A stretch of 38,081 bases of DNA, from contig CALGUV010000062.1 in assembly GCA_937920245.1 (NCBI GenBank), positions 1 to 38,081 on the forward strand, in the 5' to 3' direction. Position 1 is the first letter of the stretch; each line of letters opens with the position of its first letter. The notes under the pieces are model-generated. The model saw only the letters and a program-made list of their open reading frames with translations. It had not been told where the DNA came from and did no database searches. The translations under genes and the position numbers were made by a program. Positions 17,206-25,043 of the stretch are shown here, in pieces. Source of the stretch: an uncultured Microbacteriaceae bacterium (GTDB taxonomy: Bacteria > Actinomycetota > Actinomycetes > Actinomycetales > Microbacteriaceae).

Positions 17206-18029
17206 AAAAACAATGCCCTTAAGACATCGGCTGCCGACGCATTCAGTTTCACGTCTGCGATGTTGTCCGCTCTGGTCTCACCTAGGTTGATGATCACAAT
17301 CTTCTGTCCAAGTTCTTTCGCTTGCTTCACGAGCCTGAGACCAGAATTCACCGTTAGAGAGCTACCCGCAACCAGCACCGCCTCGGCACGTTCAACGGCC
17401 GTTTTGGCTTCAGTGACTCTTAGTTGCGGAATTTGTTCTCCGAAGAACACCACGTCTGGCTTGTATCTTCCGTTGCAGTTTTGACAGGTTGGGACCCTAA
17501 AGTCCTTCGGAACCTCGATTTCAGCGTCACCGTCTGGGGTGAATTCGATGTCGGCACTTCTGTTCATCGACGGGTTAGTGGCTTGAATCAAGCCATCCAT
17601 ATCCTGTCTAGATATTGATTCCGTGCAGTCAAGACAAACTACTCGGTCCAGGCGGCCGTGAAGCTCTATGACGTTTTTCGATCCGGCTTTTTGATGTAGT
17701 CCATCGACATTCTGTGTAATCAGCTGCTGAATTTGACCGGTCTGCTCTGCCTTGGCCAGTGCCAAGTGAGAATCGTTGGGCTCTGCACTTGCAATTCGAT
17801 TCCATCCAACATAGCTTCTGGCCCAATATCGAGCTTGATTTTCACTCGAGGCTAAAAACTGGTCGAAAGTCAAAGGATGCTTTACCACCCGACCTTGGCC
17901 TCGGTAGTCCGGAATACCGCTATCAGTAGAAACTCCGGCGCCGGTCATGGCTACGACATTTAGGCCGACAAGCATTTGACGAGTTTGGGCTATCGCGTAA
18001 TCAACCGCCGGGTCCAAGCTACCTATCAC
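17202..18029 (-). CDS. Sirtuin NAD-dependent deacylase, class II (SIRT4-like)
   Basis: A 275-residue Sir2 protein. NAD-binding motifs are GAGVS (30-34), GIPDYR (38-43) and TQNVDGLH (105-112); the catalytic histidine is His124 in ELHGRLDR, and the zinc cysteines are C132/C135 and C182/C185. The RYWARSYVGW segment, DRVVCLDC and PTCQNCNGRYKPDVVFFG closely resemble mammalian SIRT4, placing it in class II rather than in the CobB-like class III. Likely activity is NAD-dependent lysine deacylation or ADP-ribosyl/lipoamide-type chemistry as proposed for SIRT4. The GTG start follows a TAGAAT -10 element by seven bases. Confidence 0.92.
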   Translation of the reverse strand: MIGSLDPAVDYAIAQTRQMLVGLNVVAMTGAGVSTDSGIPDYRGQGRVVKHPLTFDQFLASSENQARYWARSYVGWNRIASAEPNDSHLALAKAEQTGQIQQLITQNVDGLHQKAGSKNVIELHGRLDRVVCLDCTESISRQDMDGLIQATNPSMNRSADIEFTPDGDAEIEVPKDFRVPTCQNCNGRYKPDVVFFGEQIPQLRVTEAKTAVERAEAVLVAGSSLTVNSGLRLVKQAKELGQKIVIINLGETRADNIADVKLNASAADVLRALFL

Positions 18030-18036
18030 ATGCCCA

Positions 18037-18042
18037 ATTCTA
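18037..18042 (-). promoter_or_regulatory. -10 element of the sirtuin gene, leaderless type
   Basis: On the minus strand TAGAAT is followed after seven bases by the GTG start at 18029. No ribosome-binding site is present. It sits between the tRNA 3' end and the gene, so the sirtuin can be transcribed independently of the tRNA. Confidence 0.5.
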
Positions 18043-18063
18043 AGTTGATTTTTTTATTACTTG

Positions 18064-18146
18064 TGTCCGGGAAGGGACTTGAACCCTCACCCTCGTAAGA
18101 GGACTAGCCCCTCAAGCTAGCGCGTCTACCATTTCGCCACCCGGAC
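18064..18146 (-). tRNA. tRNA-Leu (anticodon GAG)
   Basis: An 83-base class II tRNA. The acceptor strands GTCCGGG and CCCGGAC pair fully, with discriminator A. The D arm contains TGGTAGACGCG, the anticodon stem CTAGC/GCTAG encloses TTGAGGG (anticodon GAG, reading CUC and CUU), a long variable arm follows as expected for leucine, and the T arm has GGTTCAAGTCC. The 3' CCA is not encoded. It sits alone between a sirtuin gene and an oppositely oriented unit. Confidence 0.97.
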
Positions 18147-18218
18147 GGGTGAGTGCTCATTTTGCTTGAGCCAGACCCAAACTTACCATGAACACGGAAT
18201 TCTAGAACAGTTAGGTAT

Positions 18219-18247
18219 TTGTCGCGACTGGCACAAAGCGGTAGCTT
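18219..18247 (+). promoter_or_regulatory. Promoter of the small protein-uppP operon
   Basis: A -35 hexamer TTGTCG (18219-18224) and a -10 hexamer TAGCTT (18242-18247) are separated by exactly 17 bases. The ATG at 18254 follows six bases later without a ribosome-binding site, so the mRNA is probably leaderless. This is the most complete promoter of the leaderless set. Confidence 0.55.
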
Positions 18248-18253
18248 ATTACT

Positions 18254-18460
18254 ATGCATCAAGAGCCGCAGGTCGCACTCCAGAAGCTCATAGGAGCTCT
18301 GGAAAGACATCTCGATGCCATCCTCACTCAGCGCGAAGGTGAAGACCCGGGAATTCAGCAGGCTTACATTCAAGTCGAAGATGCATTCCTTGGCTACGAA
18401 GAGGCGCTATCGGCAAGTTTCGATGAGTTCCTGCCGATCGAACTAGCCGAAGAAGAATGA
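18254..18460 (+). CDS. Small acidic conserved actinobacterial protein
   Basis: A 68-residue, strongly acidic protein predicted to be mostly helical (VALQKLIGALERHLDAIL, then a QVEDAFLGYEEAL helix). No transmembrane segment or metal motif is seen. Similar short proteins in Microbacteriaceae are sometimes labelled primosomal protein, a name I cannot support from this sequence. Its stop overlaps the uppP start as ATGA, and a good promoter stands in front, so it is the leader gene of a two-gene operon. Function unknown. Confidence 0.75.
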   Translation: MHQEPQVALQKLIGALERHLDAILTQREGEDPGIQQAYIQVEDAFLGYEEALSASFDEFLPIELAEEE

Positions 18461-19284
18461 GCCCGCTAGAAGCCATAATTCTCGGTTTCATTCAAGGCCT
18501 AACCGAGTTTCTCCCAATCTCATCAAGTGCTCATGTTCAAATTGCCCAAGAAGTATTCGGCTTTGGTGATCTGACCAAACCTCAGCTGACGGCATTTATT
18601 GCCACGATACAAATCGGAACCGAGCTTGCGGTTGTCAGCTATTTTGCCAAGTCAATAATTGAGATTCTTGGGTCTTGGTTCAAAAATGGGCTTCGTCCTT
18701 GGTCCAAGCAAGAGCCAAACTCACGCCTTGGTTGGCTCGTGATTATTGGCACGGTTCCGATTGTGGCTTTCGGGCTTATTTTTCAAGATGCGATTGAGAC
18801 GGAACTTCGTCAGCTTTGGATTATCGGAGTGATGTTGATTCTGTTTGGACTGCTATTGGGCATTGCCGACCGAATTGGCTTCAAAACCAAGCAACTGGGG
18901 GAGTTGAACCTTCGAAGTGGACTTGCCTTTGGCTTTGGCCAGGCTTTAGCGCTGATTCCGGGGGTTTCAAGATCAGGAGGGTCGATAACTGTCGGTCTGA
19001 TGCTCGGCTTTACGAGGGAAGCTGCGGCGCGTTACAGCTTTTTGCTAGCAATACCGGCGGTGCTGGGTGCAGGTACGTATCAATTTTTGGGAAGCTATCA
19101 GGACTTACCAGATGACTTATTGGCAGCAACAATTGCCGCGACAATTGTGAGCTTCGTGGTCGGCTACGCAGTAATCGCCTGGTTACTTCGATACCTAATT
19201 AAGGGCTCATACCTGCCGTTTGTCATCTGGCGGGTAGGCGTGGGATCCGCCCTGCTAATCGCTCTTGGTTTAGGGGCGATTTAG
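18457..19284 (+). CDS. uppP: Undecaprenyl-diphosphatase (bacitracin resistance protein)
   Basis: UppP dephosphorylates undecaprenyl diphosphate to recycle the lipid carrier of peptidoglycan synthesis; its active site faces outward. The 275-residue polytopic protein has both family motifs: GFIQGLTEFLPISSSAH (residues 11-27, with the E/Q-rich element and SSSAH) and IPGVSRSGGSITVGLMLG. About eight hydrophobic segments are visible. The ATG overlaps the preceding small gene. The stop codon overlaps that of the convergent PAC2 gene by four bases. Confidence 0.96.
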   Translation: MSPLEAIILGFIQGLTEFLPISSSAHVQIAQEVFGFGDLTKPQLTAFIATIQIGTELAVVSYFAKSIIEILGSWFKNGLRPWSKQEPNSRLGWLVIIGTVPIVAFGLIFQDAIETELRQLWIIGVMLILFGLLLGIADRIGFKTKQLGELNLRSGLAFGFGQALALIPGVSRSGGSITVGLMLGFTREAAARYSFLLAIPAVLGAGTYQFLGSYQDLPDDLLAATIAATIVSFVVGYAVIAWLLRYLIKGSYLPFVIWRVGVGSALLIALGLGAI

Positions 19285-20135
19285 GCTTTCCCGGCCTCAG
19301 GTGAATCGGGCCTGGACTTCAGGTATTTTTCTAACTCTCTAGCCAGCGAATCGCCCGACGCCTGCTCACTGTCAAGAGCGTCTCTGCTGGTTTCAAGTTG
19401 CTCGATATACGCCGCGAGCTCTTCATCACTCTCGGAGACTTCGTCAATTGATCGCTCCCACTCGGCGGCCTCCTCGACGAGCGCAGAGCCCTCGAACTGG
19501 ATACCAGTTAGAGCCTCAAGTTGGTTCAGGAAACCCAGAGCCGCCTTCGGGTTTGAGGTGTTGTGAACGTAGTGGGGGACCGAGGCCCACAGCGACATCA
19601 CCGGGATGTTATCAGCTTCAAATGCCTGAGCGAGGACGGCAAGAATGCCCACCGGACCTTCGTAGCTTGAGGACTCCAGGTTGTTTGACTCTTGAAATGC
19701 TTTGTTTTGAGAGCTTTTGAAAAACGGGACCGGTCTGGAGTGAGGAACATCGGCCAGCATCGCTCCGAGCATTATCACGTGGTCAATCTCGCGGTCCTGA
19801 ACCATTTCCATGACTTCGGCGGCAAATGAGATCCAGCGTCTCGAAGGCTCAGTTCCTAGCAGCAAGAATATTTCCTGGAGCCTGGGCTGAGCTTTTGCTT
19901 TTTCCGAGCTTGCCTGCAAAAGCTCGGTCGTGGGCCAGTTGAGAAAACGTTGGCCGTCATCGTCATATTCGGCGATAGGTCTGGAAAATTGAAAATCGTA
20001 ATAATCTTCTGGATCGACGGCTTCTAGAATTTGTCCCGAGATCTGCTCTGACAACGCCTTCAATGCTCCAGTCGCAGCCTCGGTAGCGTCGTTCCAGCCC
20101 TCGAAGGCGACAATAAGAATGCGACCAGTCAGCAA
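19281..20135 (-). CDS. PAC2 family protein (proteasome assembly chaperone 2-like)
   Basis: A 284-residue PAC2-like protein, a family named after a eukaryotic proteasome chaperone but widespread in actinobacteria with unknown role. Recognisable are IVAFEGWNDATEAATGA at the N-terminus, IFLLLGTEPSRRW, the IMLGAMLADVPHSRPVP segment, GPVGILAVLAQAF and VPHYVHNTSNPKA; the last 70 residues are acidic and helical. The frame is open to a GTG at 20156, but TTG at 20135 follows AAAGGAG by five bases and is preferred. It is divergent from the HAD gene. The window shows no proteasome genes. Confidence 0.88.
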   Translation of the reverse strand: MLTGRILIVAFEGWNDATEAATGALKALSEQISGQILEAVDPEDYYDFQFSRPIAEYDDDGQRFLNWPTTELLQASSEKAKAQPRLQEIFLLLGTEPSRRWISFAAEVMEMVQDREIDHVIMLGAMLADVPHSRPVPFFKSSQNKAFQESNNLESSSYEGPVGILAVLAQAFEADNIPVMSLWASVPHYVHNTSNPKAALGFLNQLEALTGIQFEGSALVEEAAEWERSIDEVSESDEELAAYIEQLETSRDALDSEQASGDSLARELEKYLKSRPDSPEAGKA

Positions 20136-20178
20136 GTGAACTCCTTTTATACCCACAAACTCTAATTGAAGCTGGAAC

Positions 20179-20184
20179 TAGACT
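20179..20184 (+). promoter_or_regulatory. -10 element of the HAD-trmI operon, leaderless type
   Basis: TAGACT ends seven bases before the ATG at 20192, without a ribosome-binding site. It would drive the long plus-strand run beginning with the HAD gene. Confidence 0.5.
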
Positions 20185-20191
20185 GGGACAA

Positions 20192-20869
20192 ATGTCGAGT
20201 AATAACTTTCCAAAGGCTGTCTTGTGGGACATGGATGGCACTCTAATTGACTCCGAGCCTTACTGGATGCTGTCCGAGTCACGCCTTGCCAAACAGTACG
20301 GCGGCACCTGGAGCGAAAAAGATGCGCTCCAGCTAATCGGCAATGATTTATTTCACGCCTCAGACCTCTTGAGAAATCAGTTTGGTATCGAAGACATGAC
20401 AACCAGGGAAGTCATCGATCGACTTACCGATGAAGTCATTGAGCAACTAAGGACAAAATTACCTTGGAGGCCAGGCGCACTCGAACTTCTTGTCGAGCTA
20501 AAAAAAGCTGGCATAAAGACCGCCTTGGTAACCATGTCCATGCGCACTATGGCCCTAACGGTTGCCGATCAGATCGATTTTGAAGCCTTTGATGTGGTTG
20601 TGGCGGGTGACGATGTCACAAATGGAAAGCCCCACCCGGAGCCATACCTCCGAGCAGCCGAGCTACTCGGAGTTGCACCGGAGGACTGCCTTGCCTTCGA
20701 GGATTCTCCGACGGGCCTAGCTTCTGCCGAAGCGGCAGGCTGTCACGCAATAGGAGTAACCAACATCATAAATCTGCCAACGGGACCCAACAGGAGAATC
20801 ATCTCCTCGCTGACCGAGGTGACCATGGAGAACCTAGCTGCTTTGAGAATAAACAATGAGGACAAATGA
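20192..20869 (+). CDS. HAD family phosphatase (phosphoglycolate phosphatase/beta-PGM-like)
   Basis: A 225-residue haloacid dehalogenase-like hydrolase. Motif I is DMDGTLID (Asp13, Asp15), motif II Thr/Ser lies in ALVTMSMR, motif III Lys in NGKPHPEPYL and motif IV in CLAFEDSPTGLASAEAAG. The helical cap after motif I contains IDSEPYW, as in subfamily IA enzymes acting on small phosphorylated sugars. The precise substrate cannot be inferred. The stop overlaps the trmI start as ATGA, so it is cotranscribed with the tRNA methyltransferase. Confidence 0.9.
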   Translation: MSSNNFPKAVLWDMDGTLIDSEPYWMLSESRLAKQYGGTWSEKDALQLIGNDLFHASDLLRNQFGIEDMTTREVIDRLTDEVIEQLRTKLPWRPGALELLVELKKAGIKTALVTMSMRTMALTVADQIDFEAFDVVVAGDDVTNGKPHPEPYLRAAELLGVAPEDCLAFEDSPTGLASAEAAGCHAIGVTNIINLPTGPNRRIISSLTEVTMENLAALRINNEDK

Positions 20870-21828
20870 ACGAAATCTTTGAAGCGGGCGACAGGGTCCA
20901 GCTGACTGGCCCAAAGGGCATCATGAACACGATTCGGCTGACGGCCGGAACGAGGTTCGGCTCTCATAAGGGTGAGATCAAGCACGATGACATCATCGGC
21001 AAACCTTCGGGATCGGTGATTGAAAATCACAACGGCGATCAGTATTTGGCTCTCAAGCCCTTGCTTAGTGATTACGTGCTATCTATGCCTCGTGGAGCTG
21101 CGATTGTGTATCCAAAGGATGCCGCGCAAATCTTGGTTGAAGGAGACATTTTCCCAGGTGCCAATGTCATTGAAGCTGGGGTTGGATCCGGCGCACTGTC
21201 TAGCTACCTGATCAGAGCAATTGGCGACCACGGAAAACTGACCTCATTTGAGCGCCGAGCCGAGTTTGCAGAAATTGCAAAGGGAAACGTCGAAAATTTC
21301 TTAGGGGCGGAGCCCACTAATTGGGATGTCGTCATTGGCGATCTGCAAGAAATGCTCCCCGAGCACTGCGAAGCAGCGAGCGCCGATCGGGTCGTACTTG
21401 ACATGCTCGCCCCTTGGGAATGCATTGATGCAGTTGCAACCGCGATGAAGCCGGGTGGTTTGGTGATCATCTACGTGGCGACAGTAACCCAGTTGAGCCG
21501 AACTTTTGAAGAGATCAGAGCCCACGGTGGCTTTACTGCTCCACTGGCTTGGGAGTCAATGGTCAGGCCTTGGCACCTGGACGGCTTGGCTGTGAGGCCG
21601 GAGCACAGAATGATTTCACATACCGGCTTCTTGCTATCGGCTAGGCGCCTTGCTCCAGACACAGTTCTTCCAAGCTTTAAAGCTAGAAGAGGAAATAAGA
21701 CTGAGCACACCGATGAGGACATGGACATCTGGCTTCCCCAGGCCATGGGACAACGACCGCTCAGTGAGAAAAAGCTCAGAAAAACAGTTCGCAAAGTAAC
21801 AAACAATTTGAAACCAAGGCAGAATTAG
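20866..21828 (+). CDS. trmI: tRNA (adenine(58)-N1)-methyltransferase TrmI
   Basis: TrmI methylates N1 of adenosine 58 in the T loop of tRNAs, using S-adenosylmethionine. The 320-residue protein has the N-terminal beta domain, then the MTase core with SAM motif VIEAGVGSGALSSYL near residue 100 and VVLDMLAPWE further on, and GLVIIYVATVTQL. The segment MPRGAAIVYPKDAAQILV is characteristic of the actinobacterial TrmI group. In mycobacteria this gene is the upstream neighbour of the Mpa/Pup-proteasome locus; here an FKBP gene follows after 12 bases. Confidence 0.94.
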   Translation: MNEIFEAGDRVQLTGPKGIMNTIRLTAGTRFGSHKGEIKHDDIIGKPSGSVIENHNGDQYLALKPLLSDYVLSMPRGAAIVYPKDAAQILVEGDIFPGANVIEAGVGSGALSSYLIRAIGDHGKLTSFERRAEFAEIAKGNVENFLGAEPTNWDVVIGDLQEMLPEHCEAASADRVVLDMLAPWECIDAVATAMKPGGLVIIYVATVTQLSRTFEEIRAHGGFTAPLAWESMVRPWHLDGLAVRPEHRMISHTGFLLSARRLAPDTVLPSFKARRGNKTEHTDEDMDIWLPQAMGQRPLSEKKLRKTVRKVTNNLKPRQN

Positions 21829-21840
21829 GTATACCCAGAA

Positions 21841-22815
21841 ATGAGAACTAACTTGCGAAAAATAGCTGCGCTTTCCATCCCATTACTAATTCTTACTGGC
21901 TGTGCCAGTGAGCCAACCGGACCTCTTAGCTACGCTGAGCTAAGCGTTGGGTTAGATACTCAATGCGAAAGCTTTCAAACCGGTGACGCAGCAGAACAGA
22001 TAACAGTCCTGGGAGACCTCGGTACTCAGCCAGAGGTTACGTTTCCGGTTCCCCTTACAGGCACTGGCATTGAGACCGCAATCATCATCGAGGGTGATGG
22101 CGGCGAGGTTCTTGGTGGCCAACAAGTACTCCTTCACTTCGCTGGATACAACGCGAGCACCGGGGACAGCCTTCAGGCCAGCGACTTCACCAGCCAGAAT
22201 TATGCCCCGCAGGATCTTTACCCGGGCCTCGTGCCAGATTTTTGTAGTGCCCTTACCGGCGTGAACGTAGGATCCCGCGTCGCAGTGCTACTGGATGCTG
22301 AGAATGCCCACGGCAGCGTTGGCGTTCAAAGCCTTGGAATAGGTGCTACCGACGCCGTCATTTTTGTTTTTGACATTCTTGACGCTTACCTGCCGAGGGC
22401 CAATGGAGACGCTCAACCTGCCAAAGCGGGATTGCCCACGGTAATTTCAGCGCCAGACGGACAGCCTGGTATCCAGATTCCTTCTTCTGACGCTCCAGAT
22501 GAGTTCATGAGTGCAGTGCTAATAGAAGGCGGCGGAGAACCGATCCAAATCGGCGACAACGTCGTGCTTCATTACACAGGCTGGACCTGGGATGGAGAGC
22601 AGTTCGACAGTTCGTGGGAAAGACAGGCTCCGGCTACATTTCCAATCACCGCTGACGGCCTCATAGAAGGCTTCGTAATGGCACTTGATCAAGTTACCGT
22701 CGGCTCTAGAGTTATTGCCGTGATCCCCCCGGAGCTTGGCTACGGAGACAATGAACAGGGTAGTATTCCAGCCGGCTCAACCCTGATCTTCGTGATTGAC
22801 GTCCTGGGAAAGTAG
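21841..22815 (+). CDS. FKBP-type peptidyl-prolyl isomerase lipoprotein with two FKBP-like domains
   Basis: A 324-residue lipoprotein. The signal peptide ends in the lipobox LILTGC with Cys21. The second half (about 230-323) is a canonical FKBP domain: VVLHYTGWTWDGEQFDSSW, LIEGFVMALDQVTVGSRV, IPPELGYGDNEQG and IPAGSTLIFVIDVL. The first half (about 75-185) follows the same strand order (VLLHFAGYNASTG, LTGVNVGSRVAVLL, VIFVFDIL) but lacks the PPELGYG loop, so it is probably inactive. It likely assists folding of secreted proteins at the outer face. In other actinobacteria such genes lie between pafA and pafB; here it directly precedes pafB. Confidence 0.92.
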   Translation: MRTNLRKIAALSIPLLILTGCASEPTGPLSYAELSVGLDTQCESFQTGDAAEQITVLGDLGTQPEVTFPVPLTGTGIETAIIIEGDGGEVLGGQQVLLHFAGYNASTGDSLQASDFTSQNYAPQDLYPGLVPDFCSALTGVNVGSRVAVLLDAENAHGSVGVQSLGIGATDAVIFVFDILDAYLPRANGDAQPAKAGLPTVISAPDGQPGIQIPSSDAPDEFMSAVLIEGGGEPIQIGDNVVLHYTGWTWDGEQFDSSWERQAPATFPITADGLIEGFVMALDQVTVGSRVIAVIPPELGYGDNEQGSIPAGSTLIFVIDVLGK

Positions 22816-22824
22816 CTCTTATCA

Positions 22825-23778
22825 ATGTCCGCAGGTGCGAGTAAGCAGAGCCCAGCCGAGAGGCTTTTTACTCTAACTTGCTGTCTGATGGCAGCCCCGA
22901 TAATCGGGCTCAGCAAGAATGACATCTTTCGGTCAGTCGTCTCTTACGCCGAGCAAGGGTCGGATTTGGCGAAAGAAAAGATGTTTGACCGCGATAAGAG
23001 CGATTTGCGGGAAATGGGAGTCCAGCTGGAGGTGATTGACTCCAGTAGCTTCGACGAAACCGACAGCTCGAGATACCGAATTGCAAAAGGTAGCTTTGAC
23101 TGGCCGGCGGACTTTGAAATCAACAACGAGCACATGACGCTTCTGGAATTGGCGGCAAAGGCTTGGAATAACCAATTGCTCTCCAAGCAAGCGCAGTCCG
23201 GCCTTATAAGGCTGCGCTCGCTGGGGATTGTGGAGTCCTCAAGGCAGCTGTCTGCCTTTACACCTCGGTTATTGGCACAGCAGGAAAGTTTCGCACCACT
23301 TGGCGATGCTATCGCGGAGGGAAAGCTCGTCAGATTCAGCTACCGCAAAACCGATGGAACCACTTCGGTCCGAGAGGTGACGCCCCTGAAGCTTAGGTTT
23401 ATCGAGGGCCAGTGGGTCTTACTTGCTAAACAGTCAAAGGACATAAAGAACTTTCTACTAAGAAGAATCGTTTCCAAGGTCAAATCTTCTGAACTCCCAG
23501 GGGAGCCAGTCTCCTCAGTGCAGATTGATGAAGTCGAAGCAGCACTGGTTGCATTCGTGACCAAAAACATCGCCGTTCTGAAAATCGAGCAGGACAGTGA
23601 GGCTTGGTGGCATTTCGGAGCAAAAGACAATGGGACCGTTGAAGTAAATTTCATGGATGAGGCCCTATTTGCCGAGGACCTAATGGAATTCGGATCGGAA
23701 GTTCAAGTACTTTCGCCAGAATCACTGAGACTAAGAATAGATTCGGGCTGGCAACAAGTATTGGATGCCCATGCCTAA
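22825..23778 (+). CDS. pafB: WYL-domain transcription regulator PafB
   Basis: PafB forms with PafC a heterodimeric activator that, in mycobacteria, switches on the main LexA-independent DNA damage response. The 317-residue protein has an N-terminal helix-turn-helix (AERLFTLTCCLMAAPIIGLS, then KNDIFRSVVSYAEQG), a middle domain and a C-terminal WYL domain. The WYL motif itself reads WVL (GQWVLLAKQ), with the usual preceding VRFSYRKTDG and following RRIVSKV. Its 3' end overlaps pafC by 14 bases. The role in DNA damage is inferred from the mycobacterial pair. Confidence 0.9.
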   Translation: MSAGASKQSPAERLFTLTCCLMAAPIIGLSKNDIFRSVVSYAEQGSDLAKEKMFDRDKSDLREMGVQLEVIDSSSFDETDSSRYRIAKGSFDWPADFEINNEHMTLLELAAKAWNNQLLSKQAQSGLIRLRSLGIVESSRQLSAFTPRLLAQQESFAPLGDAIAEGKLVRFSYRKTDGTTSVREVTPLKLRFIEGQWVLLAKQSKDIKNFLLRRIVSKVKSSELPGEPVSSVQIDEVEAALVAFVTKNIAVLKIEQDSEAWWHFGAKDNGTVEVNFMDEALFAEDLMEFGSEVQVLSPESLRLRIDSGWQQVLDAHA

Positions 23779-24730
23779 GCAGGAAATTGACGCTGAAGAC
23801 CTATTCAATCTCTCACTTTCGATTGTGGGCTTAGTGCTCAGGGATGGCCCAATGGCCACAACCGAACTTGCTACGCACTTTGGCTACACGGAGAAAACCA
23901 TTGTTCGAGCTGTCAAGACAATTGCTAACAGCGAGGACATCGGACGGTTCGAAACCCACTTCTATGTCGACGATGAGCTCCTTGCAACAGGAGAGGTTGA
24001 CTTTTCAATCGGCATGGCGGCTCTCAGACGCCCGCCATTGCTATCTAAGCGGCAAACAACCGCTCTGGCGGCGGGCCTTGATTTTTTGGCTGCCCTACCG
24101 CAGTTTGCTGGCAACGTAGCTTTGTCTCAGATTCGCAGTCAGATAGGCTCTGGCACCATTCCGATTACTATCTTGGCATCGCCAGCGCGACAAGAAACGT
24201 TGCAGGCGATTCAGCAAGCTCTCCTTGATAGGACCCAGCTGGTCGCTTCCTATCTAAATCAGCTCGGAGAGAAATCTGAACGTGACATCGACCCCCTTAG
24301 AGTCGATTACGTTGGGAGAAGACACTACCTGCGGGGTTGGTGTCATTCAAATCAAGCCGTTAGGTCTTTTCGGTTAGATCGAATAACGAAAATTGAGAAC
24401 ACGGACAAACCGATTTCTCGGGCGGCCGAGCTAGCTGAAATACCCTTGGAAGTTTTCGGTCAAATTGAAGATGAAACTACGGTTGAAATCTTTGCCACCC
24501 AGGAGGCCAGTGAAATATTCTGGAACTTTCCAGCACTAGATATTCAACGAGATGCTGAGGGCAATGTGACTGGCAAAATTCAGGTTGGGAGCCTCAAGGC
24601 CCTGGGAAGACATGTCGCTCGCTACGCAGGTCAAGCTAGAGTGCTATCACCGCATAGTGCTGTCGAGGCCGTTCGGCAGTTCGCTCTTCAGGCCAGATCT
24701 GGCTCAATGACCCCGGAGGACCAAGACTAA
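23765..24730 (+). CDS. pafC: WYL-domain transcription regulator PafC
   Basis: The partner of PafB, 321 residues with the same plan: N-terminal winged helix (MATTELATHFGYTEKTIVRAVK), middle segment and WYL domain, in which the motif reads HYLRGW followed by FRLDRI. Two in-frame ATGs lie at 23765 and 23771; neither has a clear ribosome-binding site, consistent with translational coupling to pafB. The TAA overlaps the ATG of the next gene by one base. The pair would bind ligands, probably DNA-damage products, through the WYL pockets. Confidence 0.9.
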   Translation: MPMPKQEIDAEDLFNLSLSIVGLVLRDGPMATTELATHFGYTEKTIVRAVKTIANSEDIGRFETHFYVDDELLATGEVDFSIGMAALRRPPLLSKRQTTALAAGLDFLAALPQFAGNVALSQIRSQIGSGTIPITILASPARQETLQAIQQALLDRTQLVASYLNQLGEKSERDIDPLRVDYVGRRHYLRGWCHSNQAVRSFRLDRITKIENTDKPISRAAELAEIPLEVFGQIEDETTVEIFATQEASEIFWNFPALDIQRDAEGNVTGKIQVGSLKALGRHVARYAGQARVLSPHSAVEAVRQFALQARSGSMTPEDQD

Positions 24731-25041
24731 TGACTGGATTCGGCCTAATGCTTCTCCTCGTGGCAATAGCTTCTATTTACGCACTCGGACTAGTTGGATA
24801 TCGATTACTACTCTCGGCAAGAAGGCTCAATACTGAGCTAACAAAATCCAAAGAGTTGATCGAGGACCTTAATAGCTTCGAGAAGACAATGCCGATTGGG
24901 GCTGAGGCAAGTAACGGAGCTGACCTGTTGTCGCTCTTGGGTCAAAGACGTAGAATCAGACAAGCCAAGGAGCAACGCGTCAAAGCCAGAAGGCGTAGAC
25001 TGCTTCAAAGAATTAACAACATCGAGATAGATAAGAGGTAG
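24730..25041 (+). CDS. Small single-span membrane protein between pafC and tatA
   Basis: A 103-residue protein not assigned to any family I know. Residues 4-26 form one transmembrane helix (MLLLVAIASIYALGLVGYRL), 30-52 an amphipathic helix, and the tail from about 73 is strongly basic (QRRRIRQAKEQRVKARRRR), so it is probably anchored with the tail in the cytoplasm. Its ATG shares a base with the pafC stop, and tatA starts two bases after its own stop. The tight packing supports a real gene. Whether it works with the Tat translocase, replacing a missing TatB, or with PafBC is unknown. Confidence 0.75.
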   Translation: MTGFGLMLLLVAIASIYALGLVGYRLLLSARRLNTELTKSKELIEDLNSFEKTMPIGAEASNGADLLSLLGQRRRIRQAKEQRVKARRRRLLQRINNIEIDKR

Positions 25042-25043
25042 GC

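Noticed and set aside
18104..18373. Minus-strand ORF crossing the tRNA gene and the small acidic gene
   Set aside because: It reads through the tRNA-Leu gene and is antisense to a better-supported gene with its own promoter.
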